Shown: in pieces, positions 52,794 to 62,021 of the stretch
Position numbering within the stretch: position 1 is the stretch's first letter
Layout of the letters: the number at the start of each line of letters is the position of its first letter
Assembly (NCBI GenBank): GCA_023023105.1
Contig: CP083824.1
Location: 1,612,001-1,676,000 of the forward strand
Direction of reading: 5' to 3'
Source: Enterobacter ludwigii
GTDB taxonomy: Bacteria > Pseudomonadota > Gammaproteobacteria > Enterobacterales > Enterobacteriaceae
DNA: 64,000 nucleotides
Translations under genes and position numbers: made by a program
The notes under the pieces: generated by a model
Databases searched by the model: none
Told to the model about the DNA's origin: nothing
Seen by the model: only the letters and a program-made list of their open reading frames with translations

Positions 52794-53297
52794 ATGACAT
52801 GGCTCGACAATCTGCTGAATCATTTTGCGCTTTATCCGGCACACCTTTTTGCGGTGTTGTTTATCATGGCACTGAGTAAATCGACGGTGCTGATCTCTTC
52901 CGTGCTGCCGCCTGCCTCGGTGATGCTATTGGCGGGCATTACCGTCAGCCAGGCTAGCATGCATCCTGCGCTGGCATGGCTGGCCGTGGTGATGGGCGCA
53001 ACGGTGGGTTCGGTGCTGAATTACCATATCGGTCAGTTGATGGGGAACACGCGGTGGGTGGCACGCTTCACCGCAAAACATGCCGGCAAATTTTTACGGG
53101 TGCAACATCAGCTACAGAAAAACGGCGTGCTGGTGCTGTTCACTGCGCGTTTTCTGGCGGTGCTGCGCTATATCGTGCCGCTGGCAGCGGGTATGCTCAG
53201 GCTTAACGTGGCGAAGGTATACGTCGTCAGTCTGTTCTCTGCGGCCGTATGGGCGGCGCTGTACGTCGGCATTGTTACCGGCATCAGCGCCTTTTGA
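52794..53297 (+). CDS. DedA-family membrane protein
   Basis: This 167-residue protein of the DedA/VTT family has four or five helices and typical segments VLNYHIGQLMGNTRW and FTARFLAVLRYIVPLAAGMLRL (shown in two parts as GVLVLFTARFLAVLRYI and VPLAAGMLRLNV). Such proteins support lipid-carrier recycling and membrane homeostasis. ATG 52794 follows GGAGGAGGGG. Next to an MgtE-like gene a role in ion or envelope homeostasis is plausible but unproven. Confidence 0.82.
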   Translation: MTWLDNLLNHFALYPAHLFAVLFIMALSKSTVLISSVLPPASVMLLAGITVSQASMHPALAWLAVVMGATVGSVLNYHIGQLMGNTRWVARFTAKHAGKFLRVQHQLQKNGVLVLFTARFLAVLRYIVPLAAGMLRLNVAKVYVVSLFSAAVWAALYVGIVTGISAF

Positions 53298-53298
53298 A

Positions 53299-54048
53299 CT
53301 ACAGGTTTCCTGTTCCGCCGTCGACCAGCAGTTCCGTACCTAGCGTGTAGCTCGATTCGTCGGAGGCCAGATAGAGTGCGGCTTTCGCCAGCTCTTTCGG
53401 CGTCCCCATTCTTCCCAGCGGGACCAGGTTTGCAATATCCCCCTGTAAGGCTTTCTGCGCTTCGGCGCTTAACCCCAGCTTGTTGAGCGCCGGGGTTTCT
53501 ACCGGACCCGGGCTTAAACCGTTGACGCGAATGCCGCGCGACAGCAGCTCTGCTGATAGCGTTCGGGCCAGCGACAGTAAGCCCGCCTTGCTTGCCGCAT
53601 AAACGCTGCTGGTAGGCAGACCGATACGCGCGCTCACGGACCCACAAAGGATCACCGAGGAAGGATTATTGAGCAGCGGTAGCAGGGCCTGAATCAAAAA
53701 AAACGGCCCTTTCAGGTTGATGCGCATCAGACGATCCCAGGCATCTTCCTGCCACTCTTCCAGCAGACCGTGCGTCACGTCTCCGGCGTTGATAAAGACG
53801 GCATCCAGCCGCGGCCAACGCGAGGCGAGCGTCTCCGTTAGCGCTTTTTGTGCGGCGATATCTCCCGCATCAGAGGGGATCACCCAGGCTTTGTCGCCCA
53901 GAATGCGTTGCGCTTCCGCAAGGGTTTCCGGATGACGTCCGGTGACGGCCACGTGCGCCCCTTCGGCGATAAACTCCTGCGCGGTGGCAAGGCCTATGCC
54001 GCTGGTCCCGCCGGTAATCAGCGTATATTTACCTGCTAAACGACCCAT
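53299..54048 (-). CDS. Short-chain dehydrogenase/reductase (pair 1)
   Basis: This 249-residue classical SDR has the nucleotide motif TGGTSGIG (residues 12-19), NAGD, and the catalytic pair in SSVYAASKAGLLSLA. The C-terminus LGTELLVDGGTGNL is typical. Substrate unknown. The start at 54048 follows CAGGAG. It is divergent from an HxlR-type regulator across a near-perfect dyad, so it is probably its target. It ends 1 bp from the DedA stop on the other strand. Confidence 0.87.
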   Translation of the reverse strand: MGRLAGKYTLITGGTSGIGLATAQEFIAEGAHVAVTGRHPETLAEAQRILGDKAWVIPSDAGDIAAQKALTETLASRWPRLDAVFINAGDVTHGLLEEWQEDAWDRLMRINLKGPFFLIQALLPLLNNPSSVILCGSVSARIGLPTSSVYAASKAGLLSLARTLSAELLSRGIRVNGLSPGPVETPALNKLGLSAEAQKALQGDIANLVPLGRMGTPKELAKAALYLASDESSYTLGTELLVDGGTGNL

Positions 54049-54091
54049 GTTCTTCTCCTGAAATGACTCTGGAGAAAGCACTATAGAAACG

Positions 54092-54130
54092 TTAGTATCG
54101 AAAGGAAACCAGGTACCGTTTGGATACTAA
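54092..54130. promoter_or_regulatory. Large dyad operator between SDR 1 and HxlR 1
   Basis: TTAGTATCGAAA (54092-54103) and TTTGGATACTAA (54119-54130) are inverted with one mismatch in 12, separated by 15 bp that contain GGTACC. It sits in the divergent promoter region and is the obvious binding site for the HxlR regulator. Confidence 0.8.
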
Positions 54131-54148
54131 TGAGGCAAGAGGTGTGCG

Positions 54149-54508
54149 ATGGCGGAATTACTCGATGTTCCCGGCGAAAAAAAATCTGACGTTTATCTGT
54201 GTCCGATGACCCAGTTTGTGAACCTGATTTCGGGTAAATGGGCGATCCCGATCCTCTATCGCCTGATTGTGTTGAATACACCGGTTCGCTTTGGCGATCT
54301 GCTGCGCGCCGCCGCTCCCATTACGCAAAAAGAGCTAACGAAACAATTGCGTTTGTTCGAGCAGCGCGGGCTGGTGTCGCGCACGATTTACCCGGAGATC
54401 CCGCCGCGTGTGGAGTATCAGATAACTGAACTGGGGTTAACCCTACAGGGCGCGCTCTCGCCGCTGGCCGCCTGGATGCGTGAATACGGCGACCAGCTCA
54501 AACGATAG
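54149..54508 (+). CDS. HxlR-family regulator (pair 1)
   Basis: This 119-residue winged-helix protein is of the HxlR/YodB type: LCPMTQFVNLISGKWAIPILYRL, then RFGDLLRAAAPITQKELTKQLRLFEQRGLV. C18 is in the position of the redox-sensing cysteine known from YodB-like members, which suggests response to electrophiles or quinones; this is inferred. It is divergent from SDR 1. Confidence 0.87.
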   Translation: MAELLDVPGEKKSDVYLCPMTQFVNLISGKWAIPILYRLIVLNTPVRFGDLLRAAAPITQKELTKQLRLFEQRGLVSRTIYPEIPPRVEYQITELGLTLQGALSPLAAWMREYGDQLKR

Positions 54509-54509
54509 A

Positions 54510-55304
54510 CTACTGTTTGACATAGCGCGGTGCAGGAATACCGGTGCGCGCGCTGTTAAACAGCTCAAGACGTGCGACTTCGTAGCGTTCCCACAGGCTG
54601 ACGTCATGCATCGGTGGAATGGTGATCAGTTCGCCCTGATCCAGACCCGCCAGCGATGCGTCGACCATATCGTCGGTCGTCATCACCGAGCCTTCCGGCA
54701 GATCGTTAACCGTCACGCCAGAATGACTCCAGATCTCTGTAGCCGTGGCGGCAGGTAAAACAGCCTGAATACGCACATTGCTGTCGGCAAACTCTTCCTG
54801 TAGCCCGCGGGTAAAGCTAAGCACCCACGCCTTGGTGGCACTGTACAGCGCGCTACCCGCCCGCACATGCAGGGACAATACCGAGGCGATATTGATCAGC
54901 GTACCGCGATTGTTTTGCGCCAGACGCGGCAGGATCGCATACGTCAAACGCATCAATGCCGTGGTGTTAAGGGTATTAATCGCCTGATGCTGCGCCACAT
55001 CGCCCGAGAGGAAGGGCGCCATCTGCGCCGTGCCTGCGTTGTTAATCAGCGTGTCGATAGCGGTATTGCTGCGCAATTCCTCTTCCACGGCGCGGATCCC
55101 GGTTTCCTCGGTCAGATCGGCGACCAGAATATCAACTGATACGCCATAGCGCTTACGAAGATCCGCGGCCAGCGTTTGCAGACGTGCTTCACGTCGGGCG
55201 ACCAGCACCAGGTTGGTACCACGTGCAGCAAGACGATCGGCATAAACAGCGCCAATTCCGGAAGAGGCGCCCGTAATCAGGGCGGTAGTGAGTTGCGTAG
55301 TCAT
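54510..55304 (-). CDS. Short-chain dehydrogenase/reductase (pair 2)
   Basis: This 264-residue SDR has ITGASSGIG (residues 10-18), INNAGTAQM and the catalytic pair in SALYSATKAWVLSFT. It differs clearly from SDR 1, so the two are not a recent duplication. Substrate unknown. Upstream are two GTTT-type dyads that also occur before the second HxlR gene, linking the two. Confidence 0.86.
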   Translation of the reverse strand: MTTQLTTALITGASSGIGAVYADRLAARGTNLVLVARREARLQTLAADLRKRYGVSVDILVADLTEETGIRAVEEELRSNTAIDTLINNAGTAQMAPFLSGDVAQHQAINTLNTTALMRLTYAILPRLAQNNRGTLINIASVLSLHVRAGSALYSATKAWVLSFTRGLQEEFADSNVRIQAVLPAATATEIWSHSGVTVNDLPEGSVMTTDDMVDASLAGLDQGELITIPPMHDVSLWERYEVARLELFNSARTGIPAPRYVKQ

Positions 55305-55337
55305 CGTGTGTTACCTCTGAGCAAAGTGGGTTATTTG

Positions 55338-55352
55338 GTTTCAATATGAAAC
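55338..55352. promoter_or_regulatory. HxlR 2 operator, copy A (SDR 2 promoter)
   Basis: GTTTCAATATGAAAC is a perfect 6-bp dyad around ATA, 33 bp before the SDR 2 start codon. Confidence 0.65.
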
Positions 55353-55374
55353 TTAATTTACTCTCTGTCATTTG

Positions 55375-55389
55375 GTTTTATAATGCAAC
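55375..55389. promoter_or_regulatory. HxlR 2 operator, copy B (degenerate)
   Basis: GTTTTATAATGCAAC has the same 15-bp arm-spacer-arm layout with one mismatch. It lies 37 bp upstream of copy A. Confidence 0.45.
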
Positions 55390-55430
55390 CATTTTGCTGG
55401 CGATTTTTTGTTTTTGCCTGGCGAAGCGGG

Positions 55431-55880
55431 TCAGGAAGGAAGTTTTGGCACGATCTCTTCAGGTGTCAATTCGCGGCCATCGTCGGCGATAAGTGCCAGT
55501 TTACGCAGAGGTTTACGCTGTTCGGTATCGACCAGCACGGTGCCGAATTCGTCTTCAGCAAACAAAAATTCATTGCCCCACTGCGACAGAGCAACCAGTA
55601 CCGTCTGCAGGGCGCGCCCTTTATCGGTCAGGACATACTCCTGCCAGGCGCTGCCGTCGGATGCCGGCTGGAGCGTGAGGATACCTTCGTCGACCAGCAG
55701 TTTCAGACGCGTGGTCAGCATGTTTTTCGCGATACCGAGGCTTTTCTGGAACTCACCGAAGCGCGTAATCCCCCGCAACGCGTCGCGAACAATCAGCAAT
55801 GACCACCAGTCGCCGATGATATCCAGCGAACGGGCTACAGGGCAGGTGCTCTCTTCAAGACGGGTACGTTTCACAGTCAA
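55431..55880 (-). CDS. HxlR-family regulator (pair 2)
   Basis: This 149-residue winged-helix regulator has [23 protein letters not shown] with C13 as the likely sensing cysteine, then [29 protein letters not shown]. The C-terminal 40 residues extend beyond the minimal family. It precedes SDR 2 on the same strand, and matching dyads lie upstream of both genes. Confidence 0.87.
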   Translation of the reverse strand: MTVKRTRLEESTCPVARSLDIIGDWWSLLIVRDALRGITRFGEFQKSLGIAKNMLTTRLKLLVDEGILTLQPASDGSAWQEYVLTDKGRALQTVLVALSQWGNEFLFAEDEFGTVLVDTEQRKPLRKLALIADDGRELTPEEIVPKLPS

Positions 55881-55897
55881 TTCTCCGGTGGGGTATG

Positions 55898-55912
55898 GTT
55901 TTATTATAAAAC
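55898..55912. promoter_or_regulatory. HxlR 2 operator, copy C (own promoter)
   Basis: GTTTTATTATAAAAC is a perfect 15-bp dyad with the same layout as the copies before SDR 2, placed 18 bp upstream of the regulator start. It suggests autoregulation. Confidence 0.65.
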
Positions 55913-55970
55913 TAATCTGTCTACCGGGTAAGTCTGTTATTCATCAGTTTGAGAAATGCTTCCCGGAAAA

Positions 55971-55988
55971 GTGTCACGAATCTGTCAC
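55971..55988 (+). promoter_or_regulatory. Pho box-like direct repeat upstream of agp
   Basis: GTGTCAC-GAAT-CTGTCAC has the 7-4-7 layout of a PhoB box (CTGTCAT-N4-CTGTCAY). It is 38 bp before the agp start. Confidence 0.6.
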
Positions 55989-56025
55989 ACTAAACGCGAC
56001 ATTTAAAACGAGTGAGGAATTAGGG

Positions 56026-57267
56026 ATGAGAAAAGCACTACTCGCGCTGGCAATCGCCGGTTCCATTTCAGCGACATTTGGCGTGCAGGCGCAAGAGACG
56101 CCGGAAGGGTATCAGCTGGAGCAAGTTTTAATTATGAGTCGTCATAACCTACGCGCGCCGCTCGCCAATAACGGCAGCGTACTGGAACAATCGACGCCGA
56201 AGCAGTGGCCGGAATGGGAGGTACCAGGCGGTCAGCTCACCACCAAAGGTGGCGTGCTTGAAGTCTACATGGGCCATTACATGCGGGAATGGCTGGCTGA
56301 GCAGGGGATGGTGAAGACGGGAGAATGTCCGCCAGCGGATAGCGTCTACGCCTATGCCAACAGCCTGCAACGTACCGTTGCCACCGCGCAGTTCTTCATC
56401 ACGGGGGCCTTCCCTGGATGCGATATCCCTGTGCATCACCAGGAAAAAATGGGCACCATGGATCCGACCTTTAATCCGGTGATTACCGATAACTCGCCTG
56501 AGTTCCGAGAAAAAGCGCTGAAGGCGATGGAAGCGGAACGGCAGAAAATGCAGCTCGGAGAAAGCTATAAGCTGCTGGAGCAGATGACCAATTATGCTGA
56601 TTCGCCGTCCTGCAAAGAGAAGAAAATATGCTCTCTGGCGGACGCGAAAGATACCTTCAGCGCAGACTATGAAAAAGAGCCCGGCGTATCCGGACCGTTG
56701 AAAGTGGGTAACTCGCTGGTCGATGCGTTTACGCTGCAGTATTACGAAGGTTTCCCGGCCGATAAGGTGGCCTGGGGAGAAATCAAAACCGACCAGCAGT
56801 GGCGCGTGTTGTCGAAGCTGAAGAACGGCTATCAGGATTCGCTGTTTACCTCCACCGAAGTGGCGCAAAACGTGGCGAAACCGCTGGTGAAATATATCGA
56901 CAAAGCCCTGGTGACCGATCAGGCCAAAGCGCCAAAAATCACCGTGCTGGTGGGGCATGATTCGAACATTGCTTCGCTGCTCACCGCGCTGGATTTCAAA
57001 CCGTATCAACTGCACGACCAGCACGAACGTACCCCGATTGGCGGCAAGATTGTCTTCCAGCGCTGGCATGACAAAAATGCCAATCAGGAGCTGATGAAAA
57101 TTGAGTATGTCTATCAGAGTTCGGAGCAGCTGCGAAACGCCAGCGTGCTGTCGCTGCAGTCTCCGGCGCAGCGCGTGACGCTGGAACTGAAGGGATGTCC
57201 GGTTGATGCCAACGGTTTCTGTCCGGTCGATAAATTCAATGCGGTAATCAACAACGCGGCGAAATAG
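56026..57267 (+). CDS. agp: Periplasmic glucose-1-phosphatase Agp
   Basis: Agp (413 residues) is a histidine acid phosphatase that releases glucose from glucose-1-phosphate and can act on phytate. A signal peptide ends near GVQAQ, followed by the catalytic [16 protein letters not shown]; the family RHGxRxP reads RHNLRAP as usual for Agp. [13 protein letters not shown] holds the HD pair. ATG 56026 follows GAGGAATTAGGG; the very long open frame starting at 55408 runs through the promoter and is not used. Confidence 0.94.
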   Translation: MRKALLALAIAGSISATFGVQAQETPEGYQLEQVLIMSRHNLRAPLANNGSVLEQSTPKQWPEWEVPGGQLTTKGGVLEVYMGHYMREWLAEQGMVKTGECPPADSVYAYANSLQRTVATAQFFITGAFPGCDIPVHHQEKMGTMDPTFNPVITDNSPEFREKALKAMEAERQKMQLGESYKLLEQMTNYADSPSCKEKKICSLADAKDTFSADYEKEPGVSGPLKVGNSLVDAFTLQYYEGFPADKVAWGEIKTDQQWRVLSKLKNGYQDSLFTSTEVAQNVAKPLVKYIDKALVTDQAKAPKITVLVGHDSNIASLLTALDFKPYQLHDQHERTPIGGKIVFQRWHDKNANQELMKIEYVYQSSEQLRNASVLSLQSPAQRVTLELKGCPVDANGFCPVDKFNAVINNAAK

Positions 57268-57273
57268 AAGATA

Positions 57274-57293
57274 CCCCCCGCCCTGGCGGGGGG
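57274..57293. terminator. Bidirectional terminator between agp and yccJ
   Basis: CCCCCCGC and GCGGGGGG form a perfect stem around CCTG, with T-rich flank on the plus side. It lies between convergent agp and yccJ. Confidence 0.75.
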
Positions 57294-57299
57294 ATTGTT

Positions 57300-57527
57300 T
57301 CAGACGTTTTTACGTTCGATGGTTTGCTCACCCCAGAAGAGCGCGTCTTTGTCCGTCTTTTCGAAGGCGCGCATTAGCACTTCATCGCTGCCTTCTTCCC
57401 AAATCTGCTCTGCCAGCTTCTCGTCATATTTTGCGACTTCAAAAATGGCTTCGGCAATCTCCGGAGAGGTATTGCGTAAACTTGCCCATTCACCCACGCG
57501 GTGGGCTTTTGATTCTTGAGTAGGCAT
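57300..57527 (-). CDS. yccJ: YccJ family protein
   Basis: This 75-residue acidic protein ([46 protein letters not shown] in outline: [20 protein letters not shown], then [14 protein letters not shown]) matches enteric YccJ. Function is unknown. It follows wrbA by 18 bp on the same strand, as in E. coli, and the pair is probably co-expressed. Confidence 0.92.
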   Translation of the reverse strand: MPTQESKAHRVGEWASLRNTSPEIAEAIFEVAKYDEKLAEQIWEEGSDEVLMRAFEKTDKDALFWGEQTIERKNV

Positions 57528-57545
57528 ACTTGTCCTCCTGTTGGG

Positions 57546-58533
<988 letters not shown>

Positions 58534-58704
58534 ATGGCAAACCATCGTGGTGGTTCAGGTAATTTCGCTGAAGACCGTGAAAGAGCATCAGAAGCAGGTC
58601 GTAAAGGTGGCCAGTCCAGCGGGGGTAACTTCAAAAATGACCCTCAGCGCGCATCAGAGGCTGGCAAAAAAGGGGGTAAAAACAGCCATGGCAGTAACAA
58701 GTAA
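58534..58704 (+). CDS. ymdF: KGG-repeat stress protein YmdF
   Basis: This 56-residue glycine/lysine-rich protein has two conidiation-type KGG repeats, NFAEDRERASEAGRKGGQ and NFKNDPQRASEAGKKGGK. E. coli paralogues are stationary-phase and stress associated, and related YciG/YmdF proteins have been linked to motility and acid stress. CTGGAGG precedes the ATG. Its place beside wrbA is conserved with E. coli. Confidence 0.92.
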   Translation: MANHRGGSGNFAEDRERASEAGRKGGQSSGGNFKNDPQRASEAGKKGGKNSHGSNK

Positions 58705-58724
58705 TATGCCGGGCTGGACCCCTG

Positions 58725-58751
58725 CCGCCGGGGTTTCCCGGCGGTTTTTTT
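58725..58751 (+). terminator. Rho-independent terminator of ymdF
   Basis: CCGCCGGG (58725-58732) and CCCGGCGG (58737-58744) form a perfect 8-bp stem with a GTTT loop and are followed by seven T. Confidence 0.95.
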
Positions 58752-58821
58752 ATTTCTGCAACATTGAACTGTAACCAAAGGCAACGCACACTACAGAATT
58801 GAGTTTAATTTCTGGTGCCGC

Positions 58822-59739
58822 ATGTCTGTCTCACGCTTCAAATTCTCCGTTAAACCGCAGGAAGCCATCCTCATTCTTATCACCATGTTTTGGGGCGGGA
58901 CCTTTCTGGCCGTCCAGTACGCGGTGACCCTCAGCGATCCGTTCTTTTTTGTTGGTCTGCGCTTTGCGACGGCAGCGATTGCCGTGGGGCTGATATCGCT
59001 TAAAACGCTGCGTGGACTGACGCTTAAAGAGCTTAAGGCGGGCATCGCAATCGGGGTGGCAATTGCGATGGGCTACAGCCTGCAAACGTGGGGGTTACAG
59101 ACGATATCCAGCAGTAAATCGGCGTTTATCACCGCCATGTATGTACCGCTGGTGCCGTTACTGCAGTGGCTGTGTCTTGGGCGACTACCGGGATTGATGT
59201 CCTGTATTGGTATCGTACTGGCGTTTATTGGTCTGATTTTACTTGCCGGGCCGGAAAACAACCTGCTGGCACTGGGGCCGGGGGAGATCATCACCCTGGT
59301 GGGAGCCATTGCCATTGCCGCGGAAATTATTCTGATCAGCGCCTGGGCGGGCAAGGTTGACGTTAAGCGCGTGACGGTGGTGCAGCTCGCTACGGCATCG
59401 CTGGTGGCGTTTGCGGCGATGGTTCCGGCAGGGGAGTCTGTGCCGCCGATGTCCACCGGGTTGATTGTGGTCGCGCTGGGGTTGGGCATCTTTAGCGCCA
59501 TTATTCAGGTCACCATGAACTGGGCGCAGCGCAGCGTATCCCCGACGCGGGCGACGGTGATCTACACAGGAGAACCCGTCTGGGCCGGGATTTTCGGGCG
59601 TCTCGCTGGAGAACGTTTACCGCTGCTGGCGCTGGTTGGTGCGGCGTTTATCGTCGTTGGGGTGTTGGTGAGTGAGCTAAAGCTCCGCAAGCGCCAAAGA
59701 GAGGTGAGTGATTTGACGGTTGAAAAAGGTTTTGATTGA
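58822..59739 (+). CDS. EamA/DMT-family transporter
   Basis: This 305-residue membrane protein has ten helices in two EamA repeats, with the first opening ILILITMFWGGTFLAVQYAV and the second containing TRATVIYTGEPVWAGIFG. DMT exporters handle metabolites or amino acids; the cargo cannot be assigned. It lies between ymdF and rutG, where E. coli has no gene, so it is part of a lineage-specific insertion. Confidence 0.85.
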   Translation: MSVSRFKFSVKPQEAILILITMFWGGTFLAVQYAVTLSDPFFFVGLRFATAAIAVGLISLKTLRGLTLKELKAGIAIGVAIAMGYSLQTWGLQTISSSKSAFITAMYVPLVPLLQWLCLGRLPGLMSCIGIVLAFIGLILLAGPENNLLALGPGEIITLVGAIAIAAEIILISAWAGKVDVKRVTVVQLATASLVAFAAMVPAGESVPPMSTGLIVVALGLGIFSAIIQVTMNWAQRSVSPTRATVIYTGEPVWAGIFGRLAGERLPLLALVGAAFIVVGVLVSELKLRKRQREVSDLTVEKGFD

Positions 59740-59763
59740 AAAAATGCACAGATTTCTCCAGGA

Positions 59764-59788
59764 TATGTACGGACAAATACCGTACATA
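59764..59788. promoter_or_regulatory. Operator of the DUF1778-GNAT toxin-antitoxin pair
   Basis: TATGTACGG and CCGTACATA are perfect 9-bp inverted arms separated by 7 bp, ending 12 bp before the antitoxin start. Ribbon-helix-helix antitoxins of this kind autorepress through such dyads. Confidence 0.8.
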
Positions 59789-59800
59789 GAAAAGTAAATC

Positions 59801-60070
59801 ATGCCAGCACTTAAAAAACAGCGTATCGATCTTCGCTTAACCGACGAAGACAAAACAATGATTGAAGAAGCGGCGGCGATGACGAATCAAACGATCACCC
59901 AGTTTATGGTGAACAGTGCTTCGGAACGTGCTGCAGAAGTCATCGATCAGCATCGACGTCTCGTATTAAACGAAGCATCGTGGAATGCCGTAATGGATGC
60001 CATCGACAATCCACCCGAGCCGAATGAACGCCTGAAGCGAGCCGCAAAGCGTCTAAAAAACATGGAGTGA
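59801..60070 (+). CDS. DUF1778 antitoxin (TacA-like)
   Basis: This 89-residue protein has an N-terminal ribbon-helix-helix fold (KQRIDLRLTDEDKTMIEEAAAMTNQTITQFM) and a C-terminal tail predicted to wrap the toxin (NEASWNAVMDAIDNPPEPN). It neutralises the GNAT toxin encoded 6 bp downstream and represses the operon. Confidence 0.9.
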   Translation: MPALKKQRIDLRLTDEDKTMIEEAAAMTNQTITQFMVNSASERAAEVIDQHRRLVLNEASWNAVMDAIDNPPEPNERLKRAAKRLKNME

Positions 60071-60076
60071 AGCGTC

Positions 60077-60598
60077 GTGGAAAATCTCACGATCGAAATG
60101 TTTTCAGAGGGAACCGAATACGCTTTCGAGGATTTCGATTGTGGTGAGCCCTCGCTAAATGCCTTCCTGAGAGAGCATCTGGTGCGCCAGCACAATGGGC
60201 GCATTCTGCGCGGCTATCTGCTAAAAGATCGTGACCATCCACACGTGCTGGGCTACTACACGTTGTCTGGAAGTTGCTTTGAAAAAGCGATGCTCCCTTC
60301 TAAGACCCAGCAGCGCAGGATCCCCTATATCAACGTACCCAGTGTGACTTTGGGACGTTTAGCTGTTCATAAAACACTACAGGGAAATGAATGGGGGACA
60401 ACACTCGTCACGCATGCTATGCGGGTTGTTTACCTGGCTTCACAGGCTGTGGGTGTGCATGGCCTTTTTGTTGATGCGCTTAATGAGCAGGCAAAAAGGT
60501 TCTATCTGAAGCAAGGTTTTATTCCGCTGCAAGGGGATAACAGCAATTCTCTGTTCTTCCCTACAAAATCTATCGAACGACTGTTTGAGCAAGAGTGA
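60077..60598 (+). CDS. GNAT toxin (TacT-like)
   Basis: This 173-residue GNAT acetyltransferase resembles TacT toxins, which acetylate the amino acid on charged tRNAs and block translation. The acetyl-CoA loop VTLGRLAVHKTLQGNEWGTTLV has a variant of the RxxGxG/A motif, and the catalytic tyrosine is expected in AKRFYLKQGFIPL. It uses a GTG start (60077) after GGAGTGAAG. It is intact, so the pair may be functional. Confidence 0.9.
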   Translation: MENLTIEMFSEGTEYAFEDFDCGEPSLNAFLREHLVRQHNGRILRGYLLKDRDHPHVLGYYTLSGSCFEKAMLPSKTQQRRIPYINVPSVTLGRLAVHKTLQGNEWGTTLVTHAMRVVYLASQAVGVHGLFVDALNEQAKRFYLKQGFIPLQGDNSNSLFFPTKSIERLFEQE

Positions 60599-60634
60599 TT
60601 ACGCTACATCCTGTTGTTCTTACTGAACATGCAG

Positions 60635-60662
60635 GTCGGGTAAGGCATCGCCATTACCCGAC
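60635..60662. repeat. REP-like palindrome between tacT-like gene and rutG
   Basis: GTCGGGTAA and TTACCCGAC are inverted around GGCATCGCCA, an enteric REP-type hairpin. It lies between convergent genes. Confidence 0.75.
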
Positions 60663-60671
60663 ATACAGGTT

Positions 60672-62000
60672 TCACGACTCCTGATGCACGACCTCGCACT
60701 GCGGTGCAGTCGCTTTCCGGCGGCTCAGCAGGGCGTTAAGCAGAATCGCGCCAAAGGTTGCCGTACCAATTCCGCCAATCGTAAACCCGCCCAGCGTCAG
60801 GGCAAAATCGCCCGCGCCCAGTACCAGCGTGACCGCCACCATAATCAGGTTGCTGTTCTGGCTGAGATCGACGCGATGCTGTACCCAGATACGCGCGCCG
60901 GCCACAGCGATAAGCCCAAACACCACAATGGATGCCCCGCCAATCACCGGCGACGGAATGGTATGGATCAAAGCCCCGAATTTCGGTGAGAAACCGAGCA
61001 GCATGGCCATCACCGCTGCCGCCACAAAGACCAGTGTCGAATAGACTTTAGTCACCGCCATCACGCCGATATTCTCGGCATAGGTGGTCACGCCACTGCC
61101 GCCCACCGAGCCGGAGAGCATAGTCGCCAGCCCGTCACCGACAAATGCGCGGCCCATATACGGGTCCATACTGCGCCCGGTCATCCCCGCCACTGCTTTC
61201 AGGTGGCCTAAGTTCTCTGCCACCAGGATCACCGCCACGGGCGCGATGAGCATCATCGCCTGGGTGTTAAAGGTGGGAGAGGTGATCTGCGGCATGCCGA
61301 ACCAGGCAGCCTGATGAAGCTGGGTAAAATCGACCGGTTTGCCAAGGCCAAAAACGTTCGCCAGCAGGGCATAGACCAGGCAGGCGACAATCAGCCCGAC
61401 CAGAATCAGCAGCCGCTGGATCATCCCCCGGGTGAACACCGCTACCAGACCGATACAGAGCACGGTGATCACCGCCATCCAGCTTTCAAACGGCGAGCCG
61501 GAAACACTTCTGACCGCAATTGGCGCGAGGTTCAGACCAATCGCCATCACTACCGCCCCGGTCACAACCGGAGGCATCATGCGTTCGATCCAGCGTGTTC
61601 CGATCTTCATCACCACCAGACCGATCAGGGTGTAGACCAGACCGCAGGCGATGATGCCGCCGAGGGCCACGCTCAGGTTAGGGTTGATCCCCTGGCCGTT
61701 AAATCCGGTAGTGGCGATGAGCACCCCCACAAAAGCGGCGCTAGAGCCCAGATAGCTGGGGACGCGCCCGCCGGTGACAAAAAAGAACAACAGCGTACCG
61801 ATACCTGACATCAAAATGGAGAGATTGGGGTCAAGCCCCATTAGCATCGGCATCAGCACCGTGGCGCCAAACATCGCGACCGCGTGCTGGACGCCCATCA
61901 CCAGGGTTTGCCCGAGAGGGAGCCTTTCATCCGGCGCGACCACGCCAGGTTCTGTGGAGGTCGATTTCAACTGCCAGTGGGGAAATCCGAACATTGCCAT
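60672..62000 (-). CDS. rutG: Pyrimidine permease RutG
   Basis: RutG (442 residues) is a uracil/xanthine (NCS2) symporter with about fourteen helices. GQTLVMGVQHAVAMFGATVLMPMLMGLDPN opens the transport domain (here read as two parts, LGQTLVMGVQHAVAMFG and LMPMLMGLDPN), and MLIAPVAVILVAENLGHLKAV holds the substrate-site glutamate. It imports uracil for the Rut pathway. AAGGAGA precedes the ATG. It is the last rut gene. Confidence 0.94.
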   Translation of the reverse strand: MAMFGFPHWQLKSTSTEPGVVAPDERLPLGQTLVMGVQHAVAMFGATVLMPMLMGLDPNLSILMSGIGTLLFFFVTGGRVPSYLGSSAAFVGVLIATTGFNGQGINPNLSVALGGIIACGLVYTLIGLVVMKIGTRWIERMMPPVVTGAVVMAIGLNLAPIAVRSVSGSPFESWMAVITVLCIGLVAVFTRGMIQRLLILVGLIVACLVYALLANVFGLGKPVDFTQLHQAAWFGMPQITSPTFNTQAMMLIAPVAVILVAENLGHLKAVAGMTGRSMDPYMGRAFVGDGLATMLSGSVGGSGVTTYAENIGVMAVTKVYSTLVFVAAAVMAMLLGFSPKFGALIHTIPSPVIGGASIVVFGLIAVAGARIWVQHRVDLSQNSNLIMVAVTLVLGAGDFALTLGGFTIGGIGTATFGAILLNALLSRRKATAPQCEVVHQES

Positions 62001-62021
62001 GAGCTATCTCCTTAAGGAGGG

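Noticed and set aside
55408..56025. N-terminal extension of agp in the same frame
   Set aside because: The extension would run through the HxlR gene on the other strand, the Pho box and the signal-peptide start; Agp needs its signal peptide at the N-terminus.
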